Below, piece by piece: positions 60,701 to 63,938 of a stretch of 64,000 nt of DNA; positions within the stretch are counted from its first letter, which is position 1; each line of letters opens with the position of its first letter. This stretch comes from Megaustenia siamemsis (taxonomy: Eukaryota > Mollusca > Gastropoda > Stylommatophora > Ariophantidae), in NCBI GenBank assembly GCA_032433765.1, contig JAVIAB010000059.1:61220582-61284581 (forward strand), written 5' to 3'. A program made the position numbers and the translations under genes. The notes beneath the pieces are model-generated. The model was not told the origin of the DNA. It was given only the letters and a program-made list of their open reading frames with translations, and did no database searches.

Positions 60701-63596
60701 TTTATTTATGATCTTATCATATCATTTGATGTTTAGAATATTCTTCAAACACTTGCTTACAAATGTTTTGTTTATTTGTTTTATTGAACATTTGTGTTTC
60801 TGAGTTATTTCCTTGTCCAAGTTTTGTTTAGTTTTTTTCCTTGTCTGAGGTTTTGTAATCTACTAGAATCTTGGTGAAGCAAACTGATAAAAACTTTTCT
60901 TGGGTGACTTGTGTACATATTTTATAACCCCAGAAATTGAAGCTAAACAGAGTAGATGTTGGTGATGCTGTTGTTGTTGACCTGGATGCCAACACTGTGT
61001 CGACAGAATATGATGATCTTGGAGATCTGCCAGAAGATGTGGTAAGCGCAGTTACATATTTAAGTCATTAGATGAAACTTTAGTTCCACCACATACAATG
61101 GTGACAGCTTTTATGTTTGGAGATATTTTATGTATGCTATGCTACCAACAAATGACAATTCACAAACAGTAGAGATAGATTCAAGATGCAACAAAACTTG
61201 TCAAATCATTGGACAGCTATCACCACTATTGTCCAACAAAGAAATAACTCTAGAGGCAAAACAGACACTCTACAGAACAATCTTATCCCAACGTTGTGCT
61301 ACCAATGCTTGTCCTGGACCCTAGAGGCATGAAACAACAGGAAAAATAACCTCTACTGTGATGAAGTGTGTTAGACGAATGACTGGAAACAGCTTGAGAG
61401 ACAAGATCAGAAATGAAGAACTGAGAAAAAGGCTAGGATTAACCCTGCCTTAGAATATATAAAGAAACAACAAATAAACTGTTTGGCCACACGACAAGGT
61501 TGAGTGATCAAAACACAACACAACAAACCCTCAATAAACGTTATGAGAACACCAGGCTCAAGGACTACCACAAAAAAGATGGATTGACGGAATATTAGAA
61601 GCACTAGGAAATATAACAGCAGCAGAGGTAAACAGAAGAGCAAAAGACCGCAAATTATATCTTCCCTCGACACTGAAAGCCAAATGAGGAAGGAAAGAAG
61701 AAGAAGAAGCTATGCTATCCTTGTTTTTAAAGTCTCTTTTAAAAAATATTTTTGCTCCTTTTATGCCACATTCAGGTTGATTAAGAGAGTTTATAACTTA
61801 AAGTTTATAATAATTTAAGGGTGAAAATTGAATACTGTGTACGAGAATGTTTCAGATTTGCTACTCCTTAAAATTATTTATAACAAGCCTTATTATTCTA
61901 CTAAACTATCACACATACACAAATTGTTAAAACTAGAAATTTTATGTTTTTGTGTGGTCAGTCACAAATTTAAACTACCTCCATAAAAGACCAATTGAAT
62001 GAGAGGAAAACAGTAACATTTATACAAGAAACAACATTGCCGATGTAAACAAAATACTTCAGGCGAACTAAAAAAGAATGAGGCCAATGTGCTACACCCA
62101 TGAGATCTTTATCCTTAAATGCTTCTTAATTTCAAGATTGTAACTGAAATGCCATTTTTAAATTAAAACAAGCCACTGTGTTTTGTGCTTAAGTAACTGT
62201 TTTCAAATTCATGTTAGAAGTAATTATCATGCAGGCTGAACTTCAATCATCAATGACTTTCCTCTTTGTATAAGAAGAATGGCAACTTATATGTTACCCT
62301 AACCAGGAGGATGACATACACATAACGTGGAAGCCTGGAGATCTTTATCATTAAGTGCAACACAGTTTCAAGATTATAATTAAAATGCCATATTGCATTT
62401 AAAATAAGCAACTGTAATTTTACTTTTTGAACTGAAGCTTTTTGATTTCCTTTGCATCTTATCAGCATAGTAGAACCGACAAAAGTTGGTAATCCATGCA
62501 CCTTAACATGTCTTCTTTTTTCTTTCCTTTCTCATTTGCTTTTCAGCATCGAGGGGAGTTATACTTTGTGGTCATTTTCTTTTTTGTTAGACTGTTGCTG
62601 ATATGTTTCCTAGTGTTTCAACACTCCATCCTTTTCGTGGTCAGCCCTTGGTTCTGGTTTTTTCGCGACGTTTATTGGAGGCTCATTGTGTTATGTTTTG
62701 GTCTTTTGTCTTATCACGTGGCCAAACCATTTTATTTGTTTCTTTATGTATTCTATGGGAGAAATTATTCCTAGCTTTTTTCTCAGTTCTTAATTTCTGA
62801 TCTTATCTCTCAGGCTGTTTCTTGTCAGTCGTCTAACACATTTCATCTGGTTGGTGGTTATTTTCCTTATTACTCTTGCATCTAGGGTCCAGGTCCTGCT
62901 TTGGTAGCACAATGTTGGAATGAAGATTGCACTGTAGAGGGACATTCAACATGTGTTGAATACAGGTAATATGGGGGCCTCAGTAGCCTAGTTGGGAAAA
63001 CCACCTGACTGGACTACCGACGTTCGGACAACCCGTGTTCGATTCCCACAGTGAGCAGTGTGAGTTGTACTTGTGGTTGGAAAAAAAATAATGCCCTCAC
63101 GGTCGACCCAGCCGTTGACAGAAATGGGTACCAGGGTATTACCCTGGGAAGGTGAGGAATGTCACCTCGCATCTGAGTTTCGATGCTTGAGGCGACACTA
63201 TTAAGAAATCTCCGAACATTTCTGGATAGGCAGCCGAGCACATATGGGTGTAAACTCGCGTGCTAAGACGCCGGTTCAAGTCTCGTACTTTATCTTTACC
63301 TTTACAGGTAATATCTATTGACAACAACTACTACTAATCTACTCTAAGGAATCTGCATACCTATTCATAATTTTAGCACTGTTTTAACCAATGATTTTCC
63401 CGCTTCACCTTTTGTTTTGTGTTTCATACTAATTATATAATTACATTAATCATTATTTTCTTCTGTCCTTCATCTTCAATTCCATAGTCAAGCTACCTAA
63501 AGCGGAATCTGAAGACAGAAATCATCAAAAACTCTATCATGAAGACTGGAGATGCTATATCAATGGCATTCCTCAACGCCCTAGTCAGACTCATAG
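28223..63596 (+). CDS. DENND1: DENND1-like DENN-domain protein, exons 2-13 (partial gene)
   Basis: Twelve exons joined in order give one open frame of about 318 residues. It aligns throughout with the N-terminal DENN module of DENND1A/B/C (connecdenns). The uDENN part is residues 1-142 ([50 protein letters not shown]). The linker and cDENN part run from about 143 to 281 ([75 protein letters not shown]). The start of dDENN follows. Proteins of this family exchange GDP for GTP on Rab35 and act in clathrin-linked endosomal traffic; that role is family knowledge. The exon with the ATG and the exons after 63596 are missing from the window or not recognised. Exon numbers assume a single upstream coding exon. 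Introns are 0.5-10.9 kb and full of repeats. Which paralogue it is cannot be told. Confidence 0.93.
28800..29055 (+). mobile_element. LINE C 3' relic
   Basis: GAAGTATTAGAAACACTAGG and AACATAACAGCAGGAGAGG followed by ACCAAAAGACC match the [20 protein letters not shown] region of LINE C. It ends at a run of 18 C bases at about 29055-29070. Confidence 0.5.
29105..29290. repeat. Dispersed repeat R2, copy 2
   Basis: It matches 9345-9525 in the same orientation, including CAAAAACAGAAACCTTGCGT and GGAAGGTCACAG. It lies in the intron between exons 2 and 3. Confidence 0.6.
29433..29476 (+). CDS. DENND1: DENND1 exon 3
   Basis: A 44-nt exon with acceptor TGTGTTTTCAG and donor GTAATC. The split codon joins to give [15 protein letters not shown]. 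It matches the QRQFPEDYSDQE region of uDENN. It is followed by the longest intron, about 10.9 kb. Confidence 0.9.
29550..30780 (+). mobile_element. LINE E 3' fragment split by a Penelope-like insertion
   Basis: The first part (29550-29904) encodes an [23 protein letters not shown] block, [11 protein letters not shown] and an [23 protein letters not shown] region. The second part (30657-30780) continues with AGAATAGCTTGGCAGAAGG to the TTGATGATGATGATGATGAG tail. The inserted block begins after a repeated TTAAGAGAAT(G/A)G target sequence. Confidence 0.65.
29905..30656 (-). mobile_element. Penelope-like or retrozyme-like insertion with hammerhead-like motif
   Basis: Flanking copies of TTAAGAGAATGG and TTAAGAGAATAG (near 29892 and 30660) mark a roughly 750-bp insertion. 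On the - strand its 3' part holds CCTGATGAAGGCC, a short loop, GGGCTGAAACGTTG and then a GTCCACTTATCACG segment ending in poly-T-rich sequence. CTGATGA and GAAA flanking a GC-rich stem is the hammerhead ribozyme core layout. Such motifs are known in Penelope-like pseudo-LTRs and retrozymes. A short frame ending [16 protein letters not shown] sequence at 30517 may be a decayed C-terminus. No RT or GIY-YIG motif is visible. Confidence 0.5.
31020..32095 (-). mobile_element. LINE E-related RT fragment
   Basis: On the - strand: [17 protein letters not shown] block near 31900, [55 protein letters not shown], then [20 protein letters not shown] and [20 protein letters not shown]. This is RT through to the C-terminal domain of an endonuclease-RT LINE. 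It is diverged from the E copies, frameshifted, and lacks a clear tail. Confidence 0.7.
32335..32680 (-). mobile_element. LINE E 3' fragment, internally rearranged
   Basis: It has GTAGGTGATCATGTCTCTC (the E 3' end) and CTATTGTCAAAAATGGATTG plus GTACATCTACCATCTGAGG. These match 22920-23060 of the longer E copy with the middle missing. Confidence 0.6.
32681..33141. repeat. (TA)n microsatellite split by a MITE
   Basis: Alternating TA runs at about 32680-32740 and 33080-33141 flank the MITE at 32741-33078. They were probably one tract before insertion. A third long (TA)n lies at 33641-33719. Confidence 0.85.
32741..33078 (-). mobile_element. Mariner-type MITE with ~79-bp terminal inverted repeats
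   Basis: The left end GGTGTTTATAAAGTCTCACT and its near-perfect inverted copy at 32990-33078 define a 338-bp element. Between them a - strand frame encodes [20 protein letters not shown] and [15 protein letters not shown], the second helix-turn-helix region of mariner-type transposases. The catalytic part is deleted. It is inserted at TA within the microsatellite. Confidence 0.8.
33142..34735. other. No recognised gene; includes (TA)n 33641-33719
   Basis: The sequence 33180-33640 has GTAACAACCTGAGCTTCGTT and a LINE-like GAAGACCTAGAAGAAGATGG segment (an RPRRRW-type C-terminal end on the + strand). The sequence 33720-34680 is C/T-rich. A 130-codon frame at 34261-34653 is compositionally biased and resembles no known family. 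Confidence 0.3.
34740..34960 (-). mobile_element. LINE C-like 3' relic
   Basis: CTAATGTTCTATCTATCCATC and TGTCTTGTCACATAACCAAG parallel the RWIDxILEALRN and VTRQ coding parts of LINE C. It is diverged and directly abuts LINE A at about 34965. Confidence 0.4.
34965..36015 (-). mobile_element. LINE A, RT-domain copy
   Basis: This 1-kb 5'- and 3'-truncated copy contains the open RT frame described in the entry at 35018-36007. Continuation after 35018 covers [11 protein letters not shown], after which the frame is lost. Confidence 0.85.
35018..36007 (-). CDS. Non-LTR retrotransposon reverse transcriptase (LINE A), partial
   Basis: The 329-residue open frame spans most of a non-LTR RT domain. 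Visible blocks: [20 protein letters not shown] and [20 protein letters not shown] (blocks 1-2), [36 protein letters not shown] with the first catalytic Asp at about residue 104, and [20 protein letters not shown]. The [10 protein letters not shown] box follows, with Asp at about 205-206, then [15 protein letters not shown] and [20 protein letters not shown]. All catalytic residues are intact. The endonuclease domain and C-terminus are missing, so it is a fragment, although it is the best-preserved RT in the window. It lies antisense in the large DENND1 intron and has no host role. Confidence 0.85.
   Translation of the reverse strand: MFNIIWKTEKTPHKWKKGIIVKIPKKGNLRDCNNWRGVTLLSVASKLFCKIILNRIKDSIDTVIREEQAGFRKGRSCLDHIFTLRLILEEHIEKQKPFVLNFIDFKKAFDSIHRDSLWKILKQYGLLSKIINIIKDMYDGYTCAVRTEEGLSECFPIETGVKQGCILSPLLFGIVMDFIMKKCCTGNKGIEWIQGDHLEDLDFADDIVLISSQIKTMQENTNELSSIASKIGLEVNHEKTKVMKSLIPTSDKIYMENKPVEEIDHFIYLGSHIDREGDTSKEIRIRLAKAAMSFRSLEKLWKSKLISTNTKLRLFKSNVLSTLTYACES
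36045..36475 (-). mobile_element. LINE E fragment
   Basis: It matches 22660-23080 of the long E copy: GGCCAAAAAATAATGATTG, CTTCTGTAAAACCACATTTC and CCTGAGCCATTCTGCATCTC. Its ends are cut. The - strand coding is the same C-terminal domain, frameshifted. Confidence 0.65.
36483..36900 (-). mobile_element. LINE F 3' fragment
   Basis: The - strand frames contain [20 protein letters not shown] and, at 36705-36887, the reverse of a [21 protein letters not shown] RNase H end. They align with [20 protein letters not shown] of the 426-residue F frame. 36900-37370 shows nothing recognisable. Confidence 0.6.
37375..37560 (+). mobile_element. SINE S4 candidate
   Basis: A tRNA-like head (GGCTGTGCGGCTAAAACCAC, B-box-like GTGTTCGAAGCC) is followed by GATTTTTTCTATC and TGAAATTAAAATCCTGAGTC. 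The body matches 43055-43150 and 59690-59790. Confidence 0.45.
37865..38810. repeat. 79-bp tandem array, about 12 copies
   Basis: The unit begins ACAAGTCTTGGTCATGGGG and includes ATCATAAACAATGGCATAAT. Successive starts at 37869 and 37948 give a 79-bp period. Units are more than 95% alike by eye, with a few deletions near 38530-38560, so the array is young. It lies in the intron before exon 4. It is followed by AT-rich DNA to 39180 without features. Confidence 0.95.
39200..39480 (-). mobile_element. LINE C-like 3' fragment
   Basis: From a CTTCTTCTTTTC tail, the - strand encodes a [24 protein letters not shown] segment and ends with a GHLVRM-like region at CCAGGTGGCCAAACC. It is a short endonuclease-RT LINE end. 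Confidence 0.45.
39760..40375. repeat. 38-bp tandem array next to exon 4 acceptor
   Basis: About 15 units of GATGTTTTACTGATGGCTTC followed by ATGTTTCACATTATTAGT. The array runs to within about 30 bp of the splice acceptor at 40381. The last partial unit, CATCATATGTTTCAG, appears to supply that acceptor. Confidence 0.9.
40382..40431 (+). CDS. DENND1: DENND1 exon 4
   Basis: A 50-nt exon with acceptor CATATGTTTCAG and donor GTAAGT, encoding [16 protein letters not shown] plus a split codon. It matches the QEVLQTLTKFCFPF region of uDENN. 40432-40985 after it holds no recognised feature. Confidence 0.92.
40986..42266 (+). CDS. LINE F RT C-terminus and RNase H, intact 426-codon frame
   Basis: The first ~30 codons may not be part of the element. 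Residues 28-110 are the post-RT thumb region of I/Jockey-like LINEs ([40 protein letters not shown]). Residues 205-330 form a ribonuclease H domain. It has YTDGS (Asp 211), TMEVMAV (Glu 250), LSDSMSM (Asp 274) and the [14 protein letters not shown] motif (His 311, Asp 321), so the catalytic set looks complete. The C-terminus has a CSEC pair (residues 414-417 approximately), possibly half a zinc knuckle. The 3' end is AACTCAATAACTCAAT. It is 5'-truncated: no endonuclease and no RT core. The RNase H of such elements removes RNA from the cDNA hybrid. It lies sense in the intron between exons 4 and 5. Confidence 0.85.
   Translation: MCFYSSSLFFPHFCESGTQSFISWIAAANIEQRLLTLLFQGLVLAPIECALAILTVSTTQIDRLEKIQNEAMRIILGCTRDTPCVAMRYLLDFPTMDDRIKIWRARAYLKISTDTEHPLHHVLNTEKGTRLKRGKSWVGRAEDVIKQVCGLTNLSVGDEWIPVPTSFKGTFSCIVTLDRKSREQNPVVVNAEVNGLICDNTDEKDAVIYTDGSVRRHEKSAWAFTARSAGSIAKEDSGAYAMTTSSMTMEVMAVTKAFKWLESQDYIHACILSDSMSMIKKVEAGFVRMQWVESLQKSKIRKVTFVYVPGHAGVRGNERADRLASCAVVEDGQPMDRADIINALRDVGRAQDFDKHRSTSLLRMMEMGVKMSTARNEKLGGRVRRLINQHRTGVVSRWTLRELLRRGSEHLWTCSECNDDDPQITQ
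42466..42718 (-). mobile_element. SINE S1
   Basis: The + strand begins AAAAAAGTAAAGAGTCCTG and ends CACCGAGCTATCGCAGCTCC, so the tRNA-like head is on the - strand. It is flanked by a probable TTACATT(A/C)TGT duplication. Confidence 0.8.
43005..43165 (+). mobile_element. SINE S4 candidate
   Basis: GGTTTTTTTTCTATTGAAAA and CCCAAACACCTTGTGAGAAC match 37480-37520 and 59700-59770. The head is poorly preserved. Confidence 0.4.
43259..43366 (+). CDS. DENND1: DENND1 exon 5
   Basis: A 108-nt exon with acceptor TATTTTTACAG and donor GTAAAC. It encodes [20 protein letters not shown] followed by [16 protein letters not shown]. This is the core of uDENN, where human DENND1A has FTFVLTDIDSKQRFGFCR. The phase matches on both sides. 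Confidence 0.95.
43792..44087 (-). mobile_element. TTAA-flanked MITE (M), copy 3
   Basis: The terminal repeats are TTAACTCTTTCCGTACG and CGTATGGAAAGAGTTAA, the best-preserved pair in the window. The interior matches copies 2 and 4 in reverse. It is 296 bp and has no coding content. Confidence 0.8.
44120..44222. repeat. Tandem 44-bp duplication
   Basis: CATTAAACATAGTTCTATTA and the following CCTTTCTCTATTTTGGTTTT are repeated twice in direct succession. Confidence 0.8.
44225..44690 (-). mobile_element. LINE endonuclease-domain fragment
   Basis: The - strand encodes [20 protein letters not shown] (frameshifted), [20 protein letters not shown] and [20 protein letters not shown]. These are the central blocks of an EEP-type endonuclease (the YAPT and GDFN motifs). 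It is likely from an E- or C-type element. 44700-45050 contains nothing recognised. Confidence 0.65.
45060..45470. repeat. 42-bp tandem array next to exon 6 acceptor
   Basis: About nine units of AAAATTGTTACATTTGATTA plus AAGTAGGATATATTGAAGAACT. The last, diverged unit (AAAAATTGTTGCATTCTCTTC) leads straight into the ATGTTAG acceptor at 45496. Because 42 is a multiple of three, long artificial frames appear on both strands. Confidence 0.92.
45497..45656 (+). CDS. DENND1: DENND1 exon 6
   Basis: A 160-nt exon with acceptor TTCATGTTAG and donor GTAAGT. It encodes [40 protein letters not shown] and [10 protein letters not shown]. It ends the uDENN part and enters the linker to cDENN. Confidence 0.95.
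45735..46085 (+). mobile_element. LINE E 3' fragment
   Basis: It encodes [40 protein letters not shown] and [15 protein letters not shown] with one short frameshift. The tail is GGTATGGCACATGATGATG. It is very close to the copy at 54070-54418. Confidence 0.8.
46085..46235 (-). mobile_element. SINE S5 candidate
   Basis: The - strand head (GTGGTCTTGAGGTAAGATG, then a B-box-like GATTCAAATCCCAACC) follows LINE E directly. It shares its layout with 53520-53705. Confidence 0.5.
46229..46456. repeat. 76-bp tandem repeat, three copies
   Basis: Units start GTAACCTGGGATAGTTTTAA at 46229, 46305 and (GTAACCTTGGACAG) 46381. No coding content. Confidence 0.9.
46525..46878 (+). mobile_element. LINE E 3' fragment
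   Basis: It encodes an [19 protein letters not shown] shifted start, then [20 protein letters not shown] and, in another frame, [20 protein letters not shown]. The tail GGTATGGCACATGATGATG ends it. It is frameshifted. Confidence 0.75.
46998..47051 (+). CDS. DENND1: DENND1 exon 7
   Basis: A 54-nt, phase-0 exon with acceptor ATTTCAACAG and donor GTAAGT, encoding [18 protein letters not shown]. It matches the FTVPDTRELPSIPENR linker of DENND1A. Its ATG is internal to the gene, not a start. Confidence 0.93.
47370..47475 (+). mobile_element. LINE C 3' end relic
   Basis: AGGAAACATAACAGCAGCAG, CAAATTATATCTCCCCTCG and the GGAAGGAAAGAAGAAGA tail match the extreme 3' end of LINE C. 47480-47860 has no further recognised feature. 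Confidence 0.65.
47869..48400. repeat. Dispersed repeat R1, copy 2
   Basis: It is the same repeat as 19664-20170, with small indels and an added ATTTTCTTAAAAATG block near 48300. Type unknown. Confidence 0.7.
48575..48695. repeat. 24-bp tandem repeat, five copies
   Basis: Units of AATGTTGTATTGTTTATGAATG with minor variation, ending ATTTATGGATGAAG. Confidence 0.85.
48831..50169 (-). mobile_element. SINE S1 split by a TTAA-flanked element
   Basis: The tail half (48831-48999) and the tRNA-like head half (50096-50169) together make one S1. A TAGTAGTTA duplication flanks it at 48822-48830 and 50170-50178. The interruption falls exactly at the TTAA in the GGTACCCATTTAAGGC core. Confidence 0.85.
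49000..50095 (-). mobile_element. piggyBac-like nonautonomous element, 1.1 kb
   Basis: It is flanked by TTAA on both sides. The terminal repeats are CTCTTTCAGGAC and, from the right end inverted, CTCTTTCCGGAC. A - strand frame starting near 49830 reads [20 protein letters not shown] followed by an acidic LLLSDSEIE stretch. This resembles the N-terminus of piggyBac-type transposases but stops after about 45 codons. The catalytic part is absent. The rest is AT-rich. Confidence 0.65.
50180..50690. other. No recognised feature
   Basis: AT-rich intronic sequence. Its one longer frame (50314-50562, +) is not similar to any family I know. Confidence 0.35.
50697..50970 (-). mobile_element. SINE S1-like, diverged
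   Basis: It shares GGGAAGTATAGTGTTAGTGAC, the TACTTCCCAGAAAA segment and GCTGGGTGAACC with S1. The head, TAAAGCCTCGGTGGCTGAGT on the - strand, is a different tRNA-like block, so it may be a subfamily or a recombinant. Confidence 0.6.
51296..51357 (+). CDS. DENND1: DENND1 exon 8
   Basis: A 62-nt exon with acceptor TTTTCCTAACAG and donor GTATCT, encoding [20 protein letters not shown] plus a split Ser codon. It matches ENRNLTEYFVAVDVNNMLHL in DENND1A. Confidence 0.95.
51508..51655. repeat. Direct duplication of ~66 bp
   Basis: CCTAGTTTGCTGTCATTGAC to CCAATAGGTGAAGTGGAGT occurs at 51508-51573 and 51590-51655, inside the short intron between exons 8 and 9. Confidence 0.85.
51858..51956 (+). CDS. 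DENND1: DENND1 exon 9
   Basis: A 99-nt exon with acceptor TATTTTGCCAG and donor GTAAGT. It encodes [20 protein letters not shown] then [13 protein letters not shown]. This is the most conserved part of cDENN (MLYERRILIICSKLSTLTAC in human DENND1A). Confidence 0.96.
52060..52396. mobile_element. LINE A tail relic and LINE F 3' end copy
   Basis: Bases 52062-52150 are a LINE A 3' end on the - strand (CTATCTATCTAGTGACCTTT). Bases 52278-52396 (+) repeat the last ~117 bp of the F element at 42160-42276 with two visible differences, ending AACTCAATAACTCAAATA. It is a strongly 5'-truncated insertion. 52400-53510 after it has no recognised feature apart from an (AT) tract at 53151-53168. Confidence 0.8.
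53520..53705 (-). mobile_element. SINE S5 candidate
   Basis: The - strand head GGATTTGGTGGTCTAGAGGT has an A-box-like core and a B-box-like ATCTGAATCCC. The body has CATGGTTTCTTTTTGGC and GTCTCTGGGTAGTGGAG, as in the copies at 26195 and 27976. It ends 130 bp before exon 10. Confidence 0.5.
53835..53885 (+). CDS. DENND1: DENND1 exon 10
   Basis: A 51-nt exon with acceptor CCTTCTTTTAG and donor GTATGA, encoding [16 protein letters not shown]. It matches QHVYIPVLPPHLLDYC of the human protein. The phase is consistent on both sides. Confidence 0.95.
54070..54418 (+). mobile_element. LINE E 3' fragment, intact frame
   Basis: A 112-codon frame is open: [60 protein letters not shown] and [18 protein letters not shown]. 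The end is GTACATGATGATG. It is the least-decayed E terminus in the window. Confidence 0.8.
54890..56300 (-). pseudogene. Mariner transposase with internal satellite expansion
   Basis: The N-terminus on the - strand (56265-56050) reads [40 protein letters not shown] and [20 protein letters not shown]. This is the HTH_48 domain of mariner/Mos1-type transposases. Then [16 protein letters not shown] sequence is repeated about 16 times as a 53-bp array. Beyond it, near 55056-55000, [18 protein letters not shown] (first catalytic Asp region) and, in a shifted frame, [20 protein letters not shown] follow. The later catalytic blocks are not seen. Frameshifts and the expansion make it a pseudogene. 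Confidence 0.75.
55205..56060. repeat. 53-bp tandem array, about 16 copies
   Basis: The unit is CATCGTCCTCACAATCAAAC followed by AATGATTTTCTTGTATCCGT and TCTCTGATTTTTG. A start at 55321 and the next at 55374 give the 53-bp period. The last unit merges into mariner transposase sequence at about 56050, so the unit was derived from that gene. Confidence 0.92.
56538..56881 (-). mobile_element. SINE S2, full length with TSD
   Basis: The - strand head GGGGGCCTCGGTAGCCGAGT is tRNA-like. A B-box-like GTGTTCAATTC, the core CACGGTCGACCCAGCCGTTG and a CTTTAC-repeat tail follow. The 10-bp duplication ATTACCAAAT is at 56528-56537 and 56882-56891. Confidence 0.85.
57420..57870. repeat. Pyrimidine-rich (CTCACT)n-like tract and (TG)n
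   Basis: About 430 bp of imperfect CTCTCACTCACTCTTTCT-type repeats, then a short GTGTGTGTGTGCGTGCG run, 140 bp before exon 11. 56885-57240 upstream holds nothing recognised. Confidence 0.9.
58011..58056 (+). CDS. DENND1: DENND1 exon 11
   Basis: A 46-nt exon with acceptor TATACATTTCAG and donor GTAAGC. It encodes (S)[15 protein letters not shown], as in CAPMPYLIGIHLSLME of DENND1A, the end of cDENN. Confidence 0.95.
58170..58413 (-). mobile_element. SINE S1
   Basis: The + strand begins GGGGGAGTAAAAAACCCCAT and ends CACTGAGCTATCGCGACTCC. It has the CATCCGGTATCCATTAAAGG core. Confidence 0.8.
58582..58895 (+). mobile_element. TTAA-flanked MITE (M), copy 4
   Basis: The ends are TTAACTCTCTCCGTATG and CGTACGGAAAAAGTTAA; the interior matches the other M copies. 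Confidence 0.8.
59005..59375 (-). mobile_element. LINE D 3' fragment
   Basis: The - strand encodes a [14 protein letters not shown] start, then [40 protein letters not shown] and [20 protein letters not shown]. The tail is a GAAGAAGAAGAAC run at 58992-59005. This is the C-terminal domain of an endonuclease-RT LINE. Confidence 0.75.
59390..59580 (+). mobile_element. LINE E-like 3' relic
   Basis: It encodes an [24 protein letters not shown] segment matching the E C-terminus. It is diverged, and the tail is not recognisable. Confidence 0.5.
59600..59800 (+). mobile_element. SINE S4 candidate with poly-G
   Basis: GTAGGGTTGAAAGTTTTTTC, a run of about 18 G, then GAAATAAAATTTCTGACCTG and ACCTTGTGGCAACTGCACTG match the other S4 copies. 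59800-60240 has no other recognised feature. Confidence 0.45.
60240..60890 (-). mobile_element. LINE D-like 3' fragment
   Basis: On the - strand near 60660-60620, [13 protein letters not shown] is encoded, followed by decayed sequence. The left end matches 6490-6660. It ends 45 bp before exon 12. Confidence 0.5.
60934..61041 (+). CDS. DENND1: DENND1 exon 12
   Basis: A 108-nt, phase-0 exon with acceptor ATAACCCCAG and donor GTAAGC. It encodes [20 protein letters not shown] then [16 protein letters not shown]. It matches the DDVVILNVDTNTLETPFDDL region. Confidence 0.95.
61130..61715 (+). mobile_element. LINE C 3' fragment
   Basis: It encodes a [20 protein letters not shown] segment, then [28 protein letters not shown] and [20 protein letters not shown] in shifted frames. 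The tail is GGAAAGAAGAAGAAGAAGC. It extends LINE C coverage upstream of the C-terminal domain. Confidence 0.7.
61990..62075 (+). mobile_element. LINE B 3' end relic
   Basis: AACATTTATACAAGAAACAAC and AAAATACTTCAGGCGAACTA match the last 90 bp of LINE B without the GATA tail. 62100-62160 and 62337-62398 share GAGATCTTTATC and TTCAAGATT-type sequence, an old local duplication. Confidence 0.55.
62505..62935 (-). mobile_element. LINE C 3' fragment
   Basis: It has the CTTCTTTTTTCTTTCC tail side, CATCGAGGGGAGTTATAC, then TATCACGTGGCCAAACCATT and CTCTCAGGCTGTTTCTTGTC. These correspond to the C-terminus of LINE C on the - strand, ending TTGGTAGCACAATGTTGG. Confidence 0.7.
62973..63303 (+). mobile_element. 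SINE S2, full length with TSD
   Basis: Head GGGGCCTCAGTAGCCTAGTT, B box GTGTTCGATTCCC, core CACGGTCGACCCAGCCGTTG and AAATGGGTACC, tail ATCTTTACCTTT. The 11-bp duplication ACAGGTAATAT is at 62962-62972 and 63304-63314. Confidence 0.9.
63488..63596 (+). CDS. DENND1: DENND1 exon 13
   Basis: A 109-nt exon with acceptor CAATTCCATAG and donor GTAAGT. It encodes [20 protein letters not shown] then [17 protein letters not shown], with the last codon split. It starts the dDENN part (SSLKNRLKK and GDGVARAFLKAQAAFFG in DENND1A). The next exon would lie beyond 63597 and is not in the window. Confidence 0.94.
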
Positions 63597-63938
63597 GTAA
63601 GTAGTTTAGAGATTAGCTTTTATAAAGATTTATTTTATTTTAAACATTGGCTTTATTAAAGTCAATCATGTGATAATGGGATACATTTTTAGTTTTATTT
63701 ATGCATCAATGACTTGTTGACATTTTCCATATGAGGATTCATGCTGCAGGTGACTGACTGTTGATTGAAATGGAACTGTACCCCAGTACCTGGGACGTGA
63801 TGTGTGATCTGTGTTCAACACCAAATTCACCACCAGGTGGACTGTAGTTGGATCAAGTGTTGCACTGAAGTTGAGGCCTGACTTCATTTGTTGAAACAGG
63901 GATTCTTGGGGAACGCTCACTGGCCACAAAGTCTACGT

